DNA of 43,107 nucleotides, taken from positions 1-43,107 of the forward strand of contig VRUH01000033.1 in assembly GCA_019456185.1 (NCBI GenBank), in the 5' to 3' direction. The notes below the pieces were generated by a model that saw only the letters and a program-made list of their open reading frames with translations, was not told where the DNA came from and did no database searches. This DNA comes from Candidatus Glassbacteria bacterium (GTDB lineage Bacteria; Gemmatimonadota; Glassbacteria; GWA2-58-10). This document shows positions 15,926 to 24,361 of the stretch, piece after piece. The first letter of the stretch is position 1; every line of letters starts with the position of its first letter. Made by a program: the position numbers and the translations under genes.

Positions 15926-16953
15926 GCGTCCTCCCCGGTCCAGTCGACAAACACACCCATGTACGCGGCGCGCTCGGCATGGATTTCCGCGTAACGTTCG
16001 GGGGCCTGTCCGGGGGTGATCCTGTGGGTGGTCAGCTCATCGAGACTGATCCTGCCCGCGGCGACCAGGCCGAAAAAGAACTCGGTCATCTCCTGTCTGC
16101 CCCAGCGGTAATAGTCATTGCCGGTGCGCGGAGGGACCGCCCCGTGGGCGCCGACAATCGAAATGCTGTTGCTCACGATATCGTGGGTCAGGGTCTGCTC
16201 GCCCGGTTTGGGGACGTCGCCGATCAGTCCCAGCCGCCCGCGGCGGGCCAGCATGTGCTGGGCCGCATGGAACACCGCCGGATGGCCCGTGATGTCGAAC
16301 ACGATCTCCGCACCGCGCCCGCCGGTCAGCTCGCGCACCCTGTCCACGGCCGCATCGGCAGTGGCGGCCAGGATTTCATCGGGACCGTTGCCCTCTGCCA
16401 GCGCGCAGCGTTCGTCTGATGGATCGACCGCCACCAGGCTGCTCAGACCGCACAGGCCCAGCAGCCGGACGGCCAGCTGCCCCAACGGGCCCAGACCGAT
16501 CACCACCGCGGACTCGCCCAGCACCGGCCTGGTCTCGCGGATGCCGTTCTGGACGATGATATTGAGCTGGAACCAGGCCGCGCTCTCCGGGCTGACGTTT
16601 TCCGGTACGCGGTAGATATTCTCGGCATTGTCGGTAAAGCTGCCCCTGTGCGGCGCGTTGGAGCAGACCAGGTCCCCGGCCCGTAATCCTTCCACTCCTC
16701 CGCCAACGTCCACGATCCGGCCGACGCTGCTGTAGCCCGGCTCGAACGGGTACTGGATCCATTCATCCCAGACGCTCCCCGGCTCGACCTCGCGCGCGTA
16801 GCAGGTCATCTCCGTGCCGATCGATACCAGCGAGCAGACAGTCCGGCAGCGCATTTGGCCGGGTCCGGGCGGGGGAGTTTCGGCCGGGCGGAGTTCCATC
16901 CGCCCGGGCCCGGTATAGATGAACGCCCTGCATTGCATCGCGGCTGGAGTCAT
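15922..16953 (-). CDS. Medium-chain dehydrogenase lacking catalytic-zinc ligands (BchC/bi-domain type)
   Basis: 343 residues from the ATG at 16953, which has a GAGG ribosome site; a longer frame reaches 17034 with non-protein-like residues. It is a medium-chain dehydrogenase/reductase with a nucleotide-binding core VVIGLGPLGQLAVRLLG and a C-terminal segment typical of the fold. The catalytic-zinc Cys of alcohol dehydrogenases is replaced (SLVSIGTEM), and the usual GHE is PGYSSVG. It is therefore probably a zinc-independent MDR, like BchC and the MDR half of bi-domain oxidoreductases. The Rossmann fold follows at about 165-290. It is first in a two-gene minus-strand operon and overlaps the Gfo/Idh/MocA gene by 4 bp. 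The substrate may be a polyol or sugar; this is inference. Confidence 0.85.
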   Translation of the reverse strand: MTPAAMQCRAFIYTGPGRMELRPAETPPPGPGQMRCRTVCSLVSIGTEMTCYAREVEPGSVWDEWIQYPFEPGYSSVGRIVDVGGGVEGLRAGDLVCSNAPHRGSFTDNAENIYRVPENVSPESAAWFQLNIIVQNGIRETRPVLGESAVVIGLGPLGQLAVRLLGLCGLSSLVAVDPSDERCALAEGNGPDEILAATADAAVDRVRELTGGRGAEIVFDITGHPAVFHAAQHMLARRGRLGLIGDVPKPGEQTLTHDIVSNSISIVGAHGAVPPRTGNDYYRWGRQEMTEFFFGLVAAGRISLDELTTHRITPGQAPERYAEIHAERAAYMGVFVDWTGEDA

Positions 16954-17042
16954 GGCGGCCTCACTGTCTGCGTACTGAATTGCTGATTGGATTCTGGTTT
17001 GATCATCACGGCTGCAAATACTTGCGCTCCGCAACCTGAAGA

Positions 17043-17071
17043 TTGCGCTGGGATAGGTCTATAAGTAATAT
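17043..17071 (+). promoter_or_regulatory. Possible sigma-70-like promoter of the SGNH-TPR gene
   Basis: TTGCGC (17043-17048) and TAATAT (17066-17071) are 17 bp apart in the 172-bp divergent gap, and start the transcript about 50 nt before 17126. The boxes are imperfect, and the organism's consensus is unknown. Confidence 0.3.
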
Positions 17072-17125
17072 AAACATGGTTCTCATTTTATTCCAACAGA
17101 AAAAAATGTTTCGACAGCGGATCGA

Positions 17126-19459
17126 ATGGCTAAATTGCGCAAAAAGAAGAACCGGGCGGGAGAGGCGCAAAAACCATCCGCGGCCAGAAAGCGGACAGCC
17201 GGAAAGTGGCTGGCCTCCAGGCTGCTGCTGGTTCTGGTTGGCCTGGCGCTGGCGGGATGTATCGAGCTGGTGGTCCGGGCGCTGCCCCTGGAGAATGTCT
17301 GGCGGCCCGTGGACGACCCGTTTGTGGGATTCAGCGAGGTCCATCCGCTGTTCATGCCGGGAGAAGTGCAGGATGGCCGCTCGATGATGGAAACGGCCGA
17401 GAATAAGCTGAGCTTGTTCAACCCCCAGCGCTTCCCGCGGCGCAAGGAGCCGGGGACATTCCGCATTTTCACGCTGGGCGGCTCCACCACTTACGGGCGG
17501 CCCTACGCCGACCAGACCTCGTTCGCGGGCTGGCTGCGCGTATTGCTGGAGAAGTCGGGCGAGGAAGAGCGCAACTACGAGGTGATCAACGCCGGCGGGG
17601 TGAGCTACGCCAGCTACCGGGTGGTAAAAGTGCTGGAAGAGCTGCTGGACTATGAGCCGGACCTGTTCGTGGTCTATACCGGTCACAACGAGTTCCTTGA
17701 GGCCCGCACCTACGAGAACTTCTACAGCGAACAGGGCAGTTTTACTTCCGGTCTGAAGCGGATGCTCCAGGGCCTGGAGACCTACCGTTTGCTCGATGGC
17801 TTTTATCGAAAGGTTAAAGGGGGTGGGCGCGACGAAGGCTCTGGCGCGAAGCCGAGAGGCGGGGCCACCACACTTACGGCGGAAGTGCAAACGCTTCTGG
17901 ATCGTACCGCCGGGATGGACCTCTACCATCGCGACAGCACGTTCAGCCGCGGAGTGTTCGAGCATTTCGATTACAATATCGGCCGGATCAAGCAGCTCTG
18001 CATCAAGGCCGGGGTGCCCGTGCTGTTTCTGGAGCCGGTGGACAACCTGAAGGATTTCTCGCCGTTCAAGAGCGAGGAGAACATCCGGCTGGACATGAAC
18101 AGCCGCAGACGCTTTAGCGCGGTGCTGGCAGAGGGTATGGGCCTGCTGTCCAACGGTCTCCTCGACCGAGGAATCACCCGTCTGCGCGAGGCAGTGGCCA
18201 CGGACTCGCTCTACGCAGCAGGCCATTTTTATCTGGGCAGGGCGCTGCTGGAGGCTGAGGACACGGTTGAAGCGGCGGAGCGGTTTTTTTACGCCCGCGA
18301 GCTCGACGTCTGCCCGCTGCGCGCCCAGCAGCCGATCCACGAAATCCTGCTCAGGCATACCTCGGGAAGCGACAATTCCGACCTGATCCGCCTGCCGCTG
18401 ATGTTCGCCGCGTTCTCTCCGGGCGGAATCGTGGGCGATGAGATGCTGATCGACCATATCCATCCTTATCCCGAGGGGCACCTGCGGATCGCGATGGAGA
18501 TTCTGGGCTGGATGCGTGAGGAGGGATATGTCCCGGCTACTTTCCAGCCGTCGGACCAGGAGGTCGAGATCATCTTCCGCAACGTGACAAACTCCCTGCC
18601 CGAGGAATATTACCAAAAGGGCCTGCTCAACCTGACCAAGGTGCTGCTCTGGGCGAATAAATACCAGGAATCCCTGCACGTGCTGGAGTCGCAGTGGGAA
18701 GTCATGAAAGACGTGGCCCAGGCGCGCTATCTGGTTGGTTCGATCATGGAGCGCATGGGCGACACCCGGGCCGCCCTGGAACATCTTAGCAAGGCGCTGG
18801 AGCTGGAGAAGGACCACCTGATGGTGCTGGGCGTGCTGGCCCGGGTGTACACCAAGCTGGGCATGGCCGACAGTGCGATGGCGACCTACGACAAGTTGAT
18901 GGGCTACTATCCCGACAACGCCGGTATACTCCTGGACTACGGGGTGATGCTCAGTTTTTCCGGTGAAAACGCCCGGGCGCTGCAGGTGTTCGAAAAGGCC
19001 CGGCGCCTGGCGCCGGAGATGGCGGTACTGGGTAACAATATTGGCCTGATCTACTATCTGGACGGCCATTACGAGCAGGCCCTGGAGGCGTTCAATCACG
19101 AGATTGAGATCAACCCCGCCGACCCCGAGGCCTATTACAACATCGGCACGCTTTACGCCCGCTCGGACAGCCAGGGGCAGGCGGAAAAATTCTATCTCGA
19201 GGCCCTGTCGCGCCAGCCCAAGCACGCGGGGGCCAGGCTGAACCTCGGTAATATCTACCAGCAGCAGGGCAATAACGCCGCCGCTGAGCAGCAGTTCCAG
19301 TTGGTGATTGCCGCAGACCCCACCCAACTCGGGGCCTATATCAACCTGGCCCGCCTGTACAATCAGGCCGGCCGCACTGCTGAGGCCGAAGCGGTGGTCA
19401 AAGCCGGCCTGGAGCGGTTCCCCGACGAGCAGCAGTTGATCCGGCTGATCCAGGACTGA
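17126..19459 (+). CDS. Membrane-anchored SGNH hydrolase with inserted and C-terminal TPR repeats
   Basis: 777 residues. A Lys/Arg-rich N-terminus is followed by a membrane helix at about 29-48 that ends in LAGC (Cys45), either an anchor or a lipobox. The SGNH/GDSL esterase blocks are recognisable: TLGGST (Ser120), INAGG (Gly158), YTGHNE (Asn188) and IDHIHP (Asp443, His446). Between blocks III and V lies a TPR-like helical segment (about 330-400, SLYAAGHFYLGRALLEAEDT), so the catalytic domain appears interrupted by repeats. The C-terminal 290 residues are several TPRs (for example NPADPEAYYNIGTLYA). Such enzymes often remove acetyl groups from glycans or lipids; the target here is unknown. It stands alone on its strand between convergent and divergent neighbours. 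Confidence 0.82.
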   Translation: MAKLRKKKNRAGEAQKPSAARKRTAGKWLASRLLLVLVGLALAGCIELVVRALPLENVWRPVDDPFVGFSEVHPLFMPGEVQDGRSMMETAENKLSLFNPQRFPRRKEPGTFRIFTLGGSTTYGRPYADQTSFAGWLRVLLEKSGEEERNYEVINAGGVSYASYRVVKVLEELLDYEPDLFVVYTGHNEFLEARTYENFYSEQGSFTSGLKRMLQGLETYRLLDGFYRKVKGGGRDEGSGAKPRGGATTLTAEVQTLLDRTAGMDLYHRDSTFSRGVFEHFDYNIGRIKQLCIKAGVPVLFLEPVDNLKDFSPFKSEENIRLDMNSRRRFSAVLAEGMGLLSNGLLDRGITRLREAVATDSLYAAGHFYLGRALLEAEDTVEAAERFFYARELDVCPLRAQQPIHEILLRHTSGSDNSDLIRLPLMFAAFSPGGIVGDEMLIDHIHPYPEGHLRIAMEILGWMREEGYVPATFQPSDQEVEIIFRNVTNSLPEEYYQKGLLNLTKVLLWANKYQESLHVLESQWEVMKDVAQARYLVGSIMERMGDTRAALEHLSKALELEKDHLMVLGVLARVYTKLGMADSAMATYDKLMGYYPDNAGILLDYGVMLSFSGENARALQVFEKARRLAPEMAVLGNNIGLIYYLDGHYEQALEAFNHEIEINPADPEAYYNIGTLYARSDSQGQAEKFYLEALSRQPKHAGARLNLGNIYQQQGNNAAAEQQFQLVIAADPTQLGAYINLARLYNQAGRTAEAEAVVKAGLERFPDEQQLIRLIQD

Positions 19460-19483
19460 CTGTTCCTGATTGATTCTTTCCCG

Positions 19484-20842
19484 CTATACTTTCTCCGGCA
19501 CCACGTACGGATACCTGTAGTTGCGGGTCAGGTAGCCGTCGGCCTGGGAGTCCCCGATAAAGCGCTCCGAGTGCGAATCGAACGAGAGTTCGCGGCCCAG
19601 GCGGTAGCTGATATTGGCCAGGTGGCAGAGCGAGCTGGAGAGGTGGCCCTCCAGGATATCCGCGCCGAGATCGGTGGATTTGCGACTGCGCACGGCGTCG
19701 ATGAAGTTCCGGCGGTGCATGATCCGGCTGGAGGTGTGCGCTCCGGTTTCGGTGAATCCCTGTGGTCCGCCGATCCCCGCCTCTTCGCTGATCACCACGG
19801 CCTCCCTCGACGGGCCGGGTTCATCCCCTCGGCCCAGCCAGGTCTGGAACCCGTCGATATCCAGATTCATCCAGCCCTCGGTTCCGTAGAACAGGTTGCC
19901 GATTCTGGTTTCATGCTCGGCATTGGTGTACAGGCCCCGTACCTCGAACTGCAACTGCTTCCCGTCGTCCCAGGTGAATGTCGTGCTCTGGGTGTTGGGG
20001 GTCTCCTGATCGGAATCGAACGCCCAGTAGCCGCCGGAGCTGTAGACTTTCGAGGGCAGGGTGGTTTTGCCCAGGCCCCAGCGCGCTGTGTCGATTTCAT
20101 GCACCCCCTGGTTGCCGATATCCCCGCAGCCGTAGTCCCAGAACCAGTGCCAGTTGTAGTGGAAGCGGTTTTCGCTGAACGGCCGCAGGGGCGCCGGTCC
20201 CAGCCAGAGGTCGTAGTGGACCCCGGCGGGCACCCTGGCATCCGGCTTCTTGCCGATACTTTCCCTGGGCTTGAAACACAATCCGCGCGACAGGAAAACG
20301 TCGCCGATCACGCCCTCGCGCAGCAGCTTCATCGCCTCGATCACGTGCGGGAAACTCCGCTGCTGGGTGCCGCTGGCCACGATCCGGCCGTACTTGCGCG
20401 CCGCGTTTACAGCCTGGCGGCCTTCCCAGATATTATGGCTCACCGGTTTTTCCACGTACACGTCCTTGCCGGCCTGGCAGGCCCAGATAGTCATCAGTGA
20501 GTGCCACTGTTCCGGGGTCGCGATCGAGACGGCGTCGATATCCTTGTCGTCCAGCACGCGCCGGAAGTCGTGCTCGAACCGGACGTCTCCCGCACCCAGA
20601 CCGGCGGCGAACTCGGCCGACTGCTTGTAGAGGTTTTCGTCGACCTCGCAGATCGTCTTGATTCTGACGCCGTCGAACGCGTTGAAACAGCGCAGGTGGC
20701 TGGTGCCCTGGCCGCGGATACCCACCACGGCCATCGTGATCTCGTCGTTTCTGGAACTCCGGGCGCGTCCGGCGGCCCCTGAACTCAGTACGCCGGCTCC
20801 GGCTGCCGCCGCAGCCCGGCCGAGAAAGTCTCTGCGTTTCAT
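19484..20842 (-). CDS. Tat-signal Gfo/Idh/MocA-family oxidoreductase
   Basis: 452 residues. The N-terminus MKRRDFLGRAAAAAGAGVL is a twin-arginine signal, so the protein is probably exported, folded with its cofactor. Next comes a Rossmann domain with AVVGIRGQGTSHL and the EKP catalytic motif (VEKPVSH, about residue 136). The C-terminal domain has DYGCGDIGNQGVHEIDTARWGLG, the usual position of the active-site His. This long Tat-type subfamily is abundant in Planctomycetes, Verrucomicrobia and Bacteroidetes, and some members of related subfamilies act on glycosides by an NAD-dependent redox mechanism. The substrate is unknown here. GGGGGT precedes the ATG. It is divergent from another Tat-type family member at 21053. 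Confidence 0.9.
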   Translation of the reverse strand: MKRRDFLGRAAAAAGAGVLSSGAAGRARSSRNDEITMAVVGIRGQGTSHLRCFNAFDGVRIKTICEVDENLYKQSAEFAAGLGAGDVRFEHDFRRVLDDKDIDAVSIATPEQWHSLMTIWACQAGKDVYVEKPVSHNIWEGRQAVNAARKYGRIVASGTQQRSFPHVIEAMKLLREGVIGDVFLSRGLCFKPRESIGKKPDARVPAGVHYDLWLGPAPLRPFSENRFHYNWHWFWDYGCGDIGNQGVHEIDTARWGLGKTTLPSKVYSSGGYWAFDSDQETPNTQSTTFTWDDGKQLQFEVRGLYTNAEHETRIGNLFYGTEGWMNLDIDGFQTWLGRGDEPGPSREAVVISEEAGIGGPQGFTETGAHTSSRIMHRRNFIDAVRSRKSTDLGADILEGHLSSSLCHLANISYRLGRELSFDSHSERFIGDSQADGYLTRNYRYPYVVPEKV

Positions 20843-20929
20843 CCTGTTACCCCCTTAAGCTGTGATTTGGGGAATTTAGCGGCTGACAAGCCTGAAAGCT
20901 CAATCGAGCGAATTCGGAATGAAAAAATA

Positions 20930-20958
20930 TTGACAACCTATAATAAGTTTCGTTTAGT
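20930..20958 (+). promoter_or_regulatory. Possible promoter of the Tat Gfo/Idh/MocA gene at 21053
   Basis: A perfect TTGACA (20930-20935) lies 17 bp before TTTAGT (20953-20958) in the divergent gap. A TATAAT-like string also occurs only four bases after the -35 box, which is too close to serve with it. The second box is weak. Confidence 0.35.
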
Positions 20959-21052
20959 AGGGGGGAAAGTTTTTTGTGCCCACATCACCGCTCGCTATCC
21001 GGACTAAGTTGAGATATGCCGTTGTCGATACCACTCATTCCCGGGGGAGACC

Positions 21053-22399
21053 ATGCAGAACGAACGGCGCGATTTGAGCAGACGTGAATTTATCGGCAGG
21101 AGCGCATCCGCGCTGGCTGCGGCGGGAGCGCTGAGCGCGGCGGCGGGAGTTGGCGCTATGGGTGCTGCCCCGGCCAAAAAGCGAGTGGCGCTGGTGGGAA
21201 CCGGCAGCCGCGGCAGCGCCACCTGGGGTCAGAACCTGATCGAGGGCTACGGCGACTTGGTGGAGATGGTCGGCCTGTGCGATGTCAATATCAAGCGCGC
21301 CAGGTTCGCCCGGAGCATCATCCCCGGCAACGCGCCGGTGTTTACCGATTTCGACGAGATGGTGCGGACAACCAGGCCCGATGCCGTGATCGTGACCACG
21401 GTCGATGCGCTGCACGAGCGCTATGTCTGCCGCGCGATGGAGCTGGGCTGCGATGCGATCAGTGAAAAACCTCTCTGCACCGACGCCGAGCAGGCCCAGC
21501 GGATTATCGATACCCGCAAGCGCACCGGACGGCGGCTGGATGTCACCTTCAACGCCCGCTACGGCATGAGCACGATGAAGGCCAAGGAACTGCTGATGGA
21601 GGGCGCTATCGGGGAGATCTACTCGGCCGACTACGCCGAGTTCCTCGACCTCGACCACGGCGCCAGCTACTTCCGTCGCTGGCACGGGCTGAAACAGTGC
21701 AGCGGCACCCTGCTGTGCCATAAGGCGTCCCACCATTTCGATCAGCTCAACTGGTGGCTTGATGCGCGGCCGGTGGAGATCAGCGCTTTCGGAGACCTGA
21801 AGAAGTACGGCCGCAACGGCGAGTTCCGCCATGTCAACTGCCGGCGGTGCACGTTCAAAAACAAGTGTGAACTCTATTGGGATATCATGCAGAACAAGCG
21901 CTATGTCGATCTGTATGTCAACTGCGAGGACCAGGACGGCTATTTCCGCGACGCCTGCCTGTACCGCCGGGCGATCAACATCTACGACACGATGAGCGTG
22001 CAGATCCGCTACGACAGCGGGGCGATAGTCACTTACAGCCTTAACGCCACCAGCGCCACCGAGGGTCAGTATATCGTGTTCCACGGCAGCAAGGGACGCC
22101 TGGAGCTGCACAACTACGACCGCCGGAGCTGGGACGTGTCTCCGCGCAGCAACGTCAGGCTATGGCGTAATTTCAAAGATGCGGAGATCGTGAAGCTTGA
22201 GCGAAGAACGGTCAGCGGCGGCCACGGCGGAGCGGACACGCTGATCAAGGATAAGCTCTTCAAGCCCGGAACCGAGGACCAGCTTGCCCAGCGCGCCGGG
22301 CTGGAGGACGGGATCATGAGTTCGATCATCGGGATTGCCGCTTACACCAGTATCGAGCAGGGACGACCGGTGAGGGTGGACGAGCTGATTACACTGTGA
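21053..22399 (+). CDS. Tat-signal Gfo/Idh/MocA-family oxidoreductase with a conserved Cys cluster
   Basis: 448 residues. It has a twin-arginine signal (LSRREFIGRSASALAAAG), then a Rossmann domain (VALVGTGSRGSATWG) and the SEKPLCTD catalytic motif. The C-terminal domain carries a cysteine group: NCRRCTFKNKC (C-x2-C-x5-C), then Cys in VNCEDQDGY and RDACLYRR. The surrounding IYDTMSVQIRYDSG is typical of a subfamily known from Bacteroidetes and relatives in which this Cys group recurs. It probably holds zinc or an iron-sulfur cluster, but its role is not known to me. A strong GGGGGAG site precedes the ATG. It is divergent from 19484-20842 and ends in a bidirectional terminator. Confidence 0.9.
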   Translation: MQNERRDLSRREFIGRSASALAAAGALSAAAGVGAMGAAPAKKRVALVGTGSRGSATWGQNLIEGYGDLVEMVGLCDVNIKRARFARSIIPGNAPVFTDFDEMVRTTRPDAVIVTTVDALHERYVCRAMELGCDAISEKPLCTDAEQAQRIIDTRKRTGRRLDVTFNARYGMSTMKAKELLMEGAIGEIYSADYAEFLDLDHGASYFRRWHGLKQCSGTLLCHKASHHFDQLNWWLDARPVEISAFGDLKKYGRNGEFRHVNCRRCTFKNKCELYWDIMQNKRYVDLYVNCEDQDGYFRDACLYRRAINIYDTMSVQIRYDSGAIVTYSLNATSATEGQYIVFHGSKGRLELHNYDRRSWDVSPRSNVRLWRNFKDAEIVKLERRTVSGGHGGADTLIKDKLFKPGTEDQLAQRAGLEDGIMSSIIGIAAYTSIEQGRPVRVDELITL

Positions 22400-22419
22400 G
22401 ATATCTTTAGGCGCGGCAC

Positions 22420-22453
22420 AAAAAAGCCCGGCCTGACCAAGGCCGGGCTTTTT
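22420..22453. terminator. Bidirectional intrinsic terminator
   Basis: GCCCGGCC (22426-22433) pairs with GGCCGGGC (22441-22448) around a 7-nt loop. It is flanked by an A-run on the left and TTTTT on the right, so it can stop transcripts from both sides. It lies between the convergent genes ending at 22399 (plus) and 22478 (minus). Confidence 0.9.
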
Positions 22454-22477
22454 GTCTTTCACGTGCGGTTGAAAAAC

Positions 22478-22915
22478 TTAGGACTGCGTTCCGGTAAGCG
22501 TGAATGTCACCGACACATTCGTCCCGTTAACCTCCGCCTCGACCGAGATTGTGCCGGGTGCGTAGGTCGGTGTGAGGGTCACTTCGCAGTACCCGTCCGA
22601 ATCCGTAACCGCGCTGGCAGCGGAAAAATCGGCGTAACCCTCCGTGACTTTAAAGTTGACCCTGACAGAAGACTGCTTGATCATCGAATCGTCGCTCACG
22701 TAGACCCGCAGCGGATTGGCCATCGGAGTGTCCAGCCTGCCGCTCTGGCTGTTGCCCGAGACGATTGAAATCCGGTAGGTGATTTTGGGGGTAAGAGGGT
22801 TGCCCTGGTTATTGTTACCGCGCTTTTCGCAGGCCGCGGAGGCGAGAGCGGCCGCGGCGATTGCCAAAGACACCAGAAGGGCAAAACTGGTTCGGAGATT
22901 GGGCAGAATATTCAA
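22478..22915 (-). CDS. Lipoprotein with bacterial Ig-like (Big_1-type) domain
   Basis: 145 residues starting at a TTG codon, chosen because a strong GAGGAGGA ribosome site lies just upstream and the frame gives a full lipoprotein signal (ASAAC, Cys29). The mature part is one beta-sandwich of the invasin/intimin type: NPLRVYVSDDS, VRVNFKVTEGYADFS, TDSDGYCEVTLTPTYAPGTISVEAEV, then a final strand. This pattern matches Big_1 domains, which act as spacers or adhesion modules. A single domain on a lipid anchor gives no enzymatic clue. It shares the terminator at 22420-22453 with the convergent gene. Confidence 0.7.
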   Translation of the reverse strand: MNILPNLRTSFALLVSLAIAAAALASAACEKRGNNNQGNPLTPKITYRISIVSGNSQSGRLDTPMANPLRVYVSDDSMIKQSSVRVNFKVTEGYADFSAASAVTDSDGYCEVTLTPTYAPGTISVEAEVNGTNVSVTFTLTGTQS

Positions 22916-23065
22916 CTTTCCTCCTCGCTAAGCAACTGAGGCGAACAGCCCCCACCGGTCTATCATGCAGGCCGGAGGTAACTGTGAAAACGTTATGACC
23001 GAATGAGAAATAATTGAGATGAAGCACTAGTAATTTACAGTTCCCGCACCCGCCTGTTCCCGATT

Positions 23066-24343
23066 TTAAGCTGAACTGTCTTCTGAAAGCAAGGTATTCA
23101 ACCGGCGGCGGCACTCGATCATGCCGCGTACTGTATGGTAATTTATTTTCCAGCGGTGGCCCATATAATCCCAGATCACGTTGTTGTGCTCATCGAACAG
23201 GGGCAGCCACTCCCCGAGCGCATGATTGATCATCCGGTCGAACACGAAGCGGTGGACATTGTCGTAGCCTTCCAGGTAGCGCTGATCGCCGGTGATCTCG
23301 TAGCCGTCGAGCATCGCCACCATGGTCTCGGCCTGCTGCCAGAATTCCTTGTTGCGTTCCCTGGCAGCTCCAGCGTTGGGTCCCTCGCAGAACACCCCGC
23401 CGAGCTGCCGGTCTATCCCGAAGCGCAGGCAGTGGTCGTAAAGCCGCAGGATTTTCCGGCGATAGCCGCCGAGAACCTCTCCGAGCACTCCCAGGCTCCA
23501 GCGCAGCAGCCAGCCCAGTTCCACGTTGTGGCCGTAGGATGTGTTGTCCAGCGGGCGTCCGCTGCTGTCTTCCATGTCGCGGTCCGAGCCCCAGACATTG
23601 TCGAACAGGATCGCGCGCAGGGGATTGAAACTCCTGTCGAACTGGGCGATACCCGTGCCGTGCTCCGGGTGCAGCATCCGCTCGGTAAGCAGGCCGATCA
23701 GCTCGCGGGTACGCGTGGCGTGAACGGGGTCGCCGGCGGCGGCATACAGATTGGTGAACGCCTCCATCAGGTGCATGTGCACGTCCAGGCTCTTGCGGTC
23801 TCCGCCGCCGGGTCCGGGCGGCGAATGATCCCAGTTGCGCTCGAAAAATTCCCAGTAGCCGCCGTCTGTTTGATCGGCCGCCTTGTTTTGCAGCAGCTCA
23901 AAGGTTTCGACAGCCGCGGCCAGCCACCTGTCCTCGCCGGTGGCCATGGCCAGCTCGCTGAACGCGTAGACCACGAAAGAGTGGCCGTAGATTATTTTTC
24001 GCGGGTTAAGCGGGGTGCCGTCACGCTCGACAATCCAGTAATACCCGCCATGCTCACGGTCTGTGAAATGGTCCAGCACCCATTGCGCCCCCTCGGTCGC
24101 CCGGCGGAGAAACGAACCGTCGTGGTCCAGGCCCTCGCGGGCGATCAGGCTGAACGAGAAGACCAGCCGGCAGTTGGCCAGCAGGTTCTTGTCGGATTCG
24201 CCGGTGGGTTTTCCAGCCGGGTCGAAACAGGTGAGGAACCCGCCGTACTCCGGGTCATCGCCCCGCATGCGCCAGTATGGTAACAGCTCCTCTGTCAGGT
24301 GATGCTCGATTTCAGCGAGCCGGTCCCGCAGTTTGTCACGCAT
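23066..24343 (-). CDS. AGE-family sugar 2-epimerase (cellobiose/mannobiose 2-epimerase type)
   Basis: 425 residues forming an (alpha/alpha)6 barrel of the N-acylglucosamine/cellobiose 2-epimerase family. Family motifs are clear: IYGHSFVVYAFSE, VHMHLMEAFTNLY (cf. NxHxxEA), TSYGHNVELGWLLRW and HRWKINYHTVRGMIE near the C-terminus. Their histidines correspond to the catalytic pair and substrate contacts of cellobiose 2-epimerase. It would interconvert glucose- and mannose-type reducing ends of free sugars or disaccharides in the cytoplasm; the exact sugar is unknown. It follows the xylose-isomerase-like gene by 18 bp with its own GGAGGGG site, so the two form one operon, an isomerase plus epimerase pair for sugar processing. 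Confidence 0.87.
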   Translation of the reverse strand: MRDKLRDRLAEIEHHLTEELLPYWRMRGDDPEYGGFLTCFDPAGKPTGESDKNLLANCRLVFSFSLIAREGLDHDGSFLRRATEGAQWVLDHFTDREHGGYYWIVERDGTPLNPRKIIYGHSFVVYAFSELAMATGEDRWLAAAVETFELLQNKAADQTDGGYWEFFERNWDHSPPGPGGGDRKSLDVHMHLMEAFTNLYAAAGDPVHATRTRELIGLLTERMLHPEHGTGIAQFDRSFNPLRAILFDNVWGSDRDMEDSSGRPLDNTSYGHNVELGWLLRWSLGVLGEVLGGYRRKILRLYDHCLRFGIDRQLGGVFCEGPNAGAARERNKEFWQQAETMVAMLDGYEITGDQRYLEGYDNVHRFVFDRMINHALGEWLPLFDEHNNVIWDYMGHRWKINYHTVRGMIECRRRLNTLLSEDSSA

Positions 24344-24361
24344 GGATAACTCCCCTCCAGT

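Noticed and set aside
17006-19327. 773-residue minus-strand open frame opposite the SGNH-TPR gene
   Set aside because: Shadow frame of a high-GC gene; the translation shows His/Gln-rich low-complexity residues and no domain.
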